Position numbers and translations under genes: made by a program. 7,464 nt of DNA from an uncultured Fusibacter sp. (GTDB taxonomy: Bacteria; Bacillota; Clostridia; Peptostreptococcales; Acidaminobacteraceae): the NCBI GenBank assembly GCA_937958285.1, contig CALFXQ010000275.1, positions 1 through 7,464 of the forward strand, written 5' to 3'. Position 1 is the stretch's first letter. Each line of letters begins with the position of its first letter. Below the pieces are notes generated by a model, which saw nothing but the letters and a program-made list of their open reading frames with translations, was not told where the DNA came from and ran no database searches. This document shows positions 6,000-7,464 of the stretch, piece after piece.

Positions 6000-7464
6000 T
6001 CGTGTTGCCTCCTCTAATAACTTCTTGAGTTTTGAATTGAGATATCGACTCGAGAAGCGCCCCTACGGCGACCACTAAGCTCTCAGTGCCTTCTGAAATT
6101 CGTTGGCGCACATTTCCCAATTGATTTAATGATAAGAGAATTGATTCAGTTTGCGACGCTGTATCTTCGGTGATTTCGAGCATCTGTGCAGAAATATTCA
6201 CAACAGTATGTTGATCTTGTTTTGCAGAATCTATAGCTTGTGCGATTTGCTGAATGGCTACAAAGCTCTTTTTCAGCTGATCCGTTATGTTGAAGAAGCT
6301 TAGCTTTGCATTTTCTGTTGCAATCACTTGATCTTTAAACGAAGCTTCTGTTTCAACCATTTTTGTTGCTACTTCAGAAGAATAGCGATCAATCGTCTTT
6401 ACAATGCCAGAGATTGCACTCACTTCACTTTGAACTTGTTCTGATAAGCCACGTATTTCTTCGGCAACAACTGCAAATCCCAACCCATGGTCACCAGCTC
6501 TAGCAGCTTCAATTGAGGCATTTAAGGCTAATAGGTTTGTACGTCTTGCAATTTCTTGGATATGTCCTAAAATTGCAGATACCTGACCTGTTGCGCGAAT
6601 AAGCTGATCGCTAGACCCCACCACTGACTCGAGATGTTCGGCGCCTAAGTTAACTGCTCGGAACATTTTTTCCATCTCCATTATACCCGAATCCGAACTT
6701 TTTAATGTCAATTCCGATTTTTCTGCAAGTTCACTTTGAGAGATAATCACATGTTCTAAGCGCACACTCACATCGGTAACGCGTTCAAAGCTTTCAGAAA
6801 AGCCTGTATGTTGAGACTGAACGCCTTCTGTAATGCCTAGTATAATTTTATTTATTGAATCACTTACAAGATGAATCTGTTCATTGACATCTTCAATTGC
6901 TAGCTGAACCTCTCCTAAGCTACCACTAGCACTGTGAATATCTCCAAGCACCAACGAAATTTTACTAACCATCACGTTATAGTCATCACTTAGTGAAACA
7001 AACTCTTTTGATGCCTTTTGTCTTGGCATCTGATTTAACTCACCTTCCCCAAGGGCATGAAAATTCCGACTGAGGATATCAAAACCTCTAGAAATCCTCG
7101 TAGCATACCAGAGTGTAGCGATTATGATGACTAAAGAAAAGGCAGCTGTAAATGCAACCGTTACGCGAATTAAAGTATCTCTTGTCTTCATTGCGCTCTT
7201 GATTTCTATTCCACTTCCCAGCTTCCATGGTGTACCCTCAACTGCTTGGACATGTCGAATATAGTCATTTGCTACACCAGTATCTGAGTCCCCTTCGAAG
7301 ATCGAAAGTAAATCCTCAGACTTAGATTTTGTAACTTGAGAATATACCAATATGTCTGCATCTTCGTAAAGGGCTACCTCGCCGCCTTCTAAACGCGGAA
7401 ACTTTTCTGAAAACAGTTTATAATCAAATACAATAACGACGTATCCTAAATGACCTGCTAAATT
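5935..7464 (-). CDS. Methyl-accepting chemotaxis protein, 5' end outside window
   Basis: The frame is open from the window edge, so the N-terminus is missing and 509 residues plus the stop remain. Visible parts in order (residue 1 at the edge): the end of an extracytoplasmic, probably Cache-type sensor domain (about 1-98, with GHLGYVVIVFDYKLFSE and the closing GTPWKLGSGI); one membrane helix (about 100-121, VAFTAAFSLVIIIATLWYA); a HAMP domain (about 121-172); and a long coiled-coil signalling domain with the conserved hairpin tip RTNLLALNASIEAARAG (about 308-324) followed by GFAVVAEEIRGLS. This tip binds CheA and CheW. The protein is a membrane receptor that passes ligand binding to the flagellar chemotaxis system. 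The tail after residue about 480 is polar and acidic, and no C-terminal CheR-binding pentapeptide is seen. The last 65 nt overlap pstC, suggesting co-expression with the phosphate importer. The ligand is unknown; phosphate or a PstS-phosphate complex is only an inference from position. Confidence 0.93.
   Translation of the reverse strand, partial: NLAGHLGYVVIVFDYKLFSEKFPRLEGGEVALYEDADILVYSQVTKSKSEDLLSIFEGDSDTGVANDYIRHVQAVEGTPWKLGSGIEIKSAMKTRDTLIRVTVAFTAAFSLVIIIATLWYATRISRGFDILSRNFHALGEGELNQMPRQKASKEFVSLSDDYNVMVSKISLVLGDIHSASGSLGEVQLAIEDVNEQIHLVSDSINKIILGITEGVQSQHTGFSESFERVTDVSVRLEHVIISQSELAEKSELTLKSSDSGIMEMEKMFRAVNLGAEHLESVVGSSDQLIRATGQVSAILGHIQEIARRTNLLALNASIEAARAGDHGLGFAVVAEEIRGLSEQVQSEVSAISGIVKTIDRYSSEVATKMVETEASFKDQVIATENAKLSFFNITDQLKKSFVAIQQIAQAIDSAKQDQHTVVNISAQMLEITEDTASQTESILLSLNQLGNVRQRISEGTESLVVAVGALLESISQFKTQEVIRGGNTNGADEWSGYIESETTTENQAG
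6008..6015 (-). promoter_or_regulatory. Ribosome binding site of pstC, inside the chemoreceptor coding sequence
   Basis: AGAGGAGG is the strongest Shine-Dalgarno sequence in the window and lies 8 nt before the ATG at 5999. In the receptor frame it encodes Arg-Gly-Gly. It justifies a pstC start that overlaps the preceding gene by 65 nt. Confidence 0.8.

Noticed and set aside
5848..6078. Plus-strand open frame across the receptor/pstC junction
   Set aside because: It is antisense to two coding frames, and its product resembles no family.
7348..7350. TTG at 7350 as the start of the chemoreceptor
   Set aside because: The frame stays open upstream to the window edge, and the upstream residues read as a sensor domain, so the real start lies outside the window.

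Overview
The window carries one densely packed, unidirectional gene cluster on the minus strand, so transcription runs from base 7464 towards base 1. In transcription order it holds: a methyl-accepting chemotaxis receptor (5' end cut off by the window edge), pstC, pstA, pstB, phoU, a three-part EAL-CBS-GGDEF cyclic-di-GMP protein, and the N-terminal third to half of a PhoR-type sensor histidine kinase (3' end cut off). No RNA gene, mobile element or CRISPR array is visible, and no plus-strand gene is convincing.

The low G+C (about 40% by eye), the strong AGGAGG-like ribosome binding sites, a probable TTG start and the PhoR-style kinase suggest a motile, low-GC Gram-positive bacterium, most likely of the Clostridia. 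This is an inference from style and family resemblance; no marker gene proves it.

Layout: bases 7464-5935, chemoreceptor; 5999-5058, pstC; 5056-4199, pstA; 4168-3413, pstB; 3412-3305, a 108-bp spacer with four tandem 8-bp repeats; 3304-2648, phoU; 2661-829, EAL-CBS-GGDEF protein (a TTG start is preferred over the longer reading frame); 832-1, phoR-like kinase. The junctions are 65 nt overlap, 1 nt gap, 30 nt gap, 108 nt gap, 14 nt overlap and 4 nt overlap. At four of the six junctions the Shine-Dalgarno sequence of the next gene lies inside the coding sequence of the previous one, which points to translational coupling.

Together the genes make an almost complete phosphate module: the PstCAB importer, its signalling partner PhoU and a PhoR-like kinase. 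The phosphate-binding protein PstS and a PhoP/PhoB-type response regulator are not in the window. The unusual part is that a chemoreceptor and a cyclic-di-GMP turnover enzyme are built into the same run of genes. This suggests that phosphate transport and sensing are coupled to chemotaxis and to the motile/sessile switch. The coupling is inferred from gene order; each component family is well known by itself.
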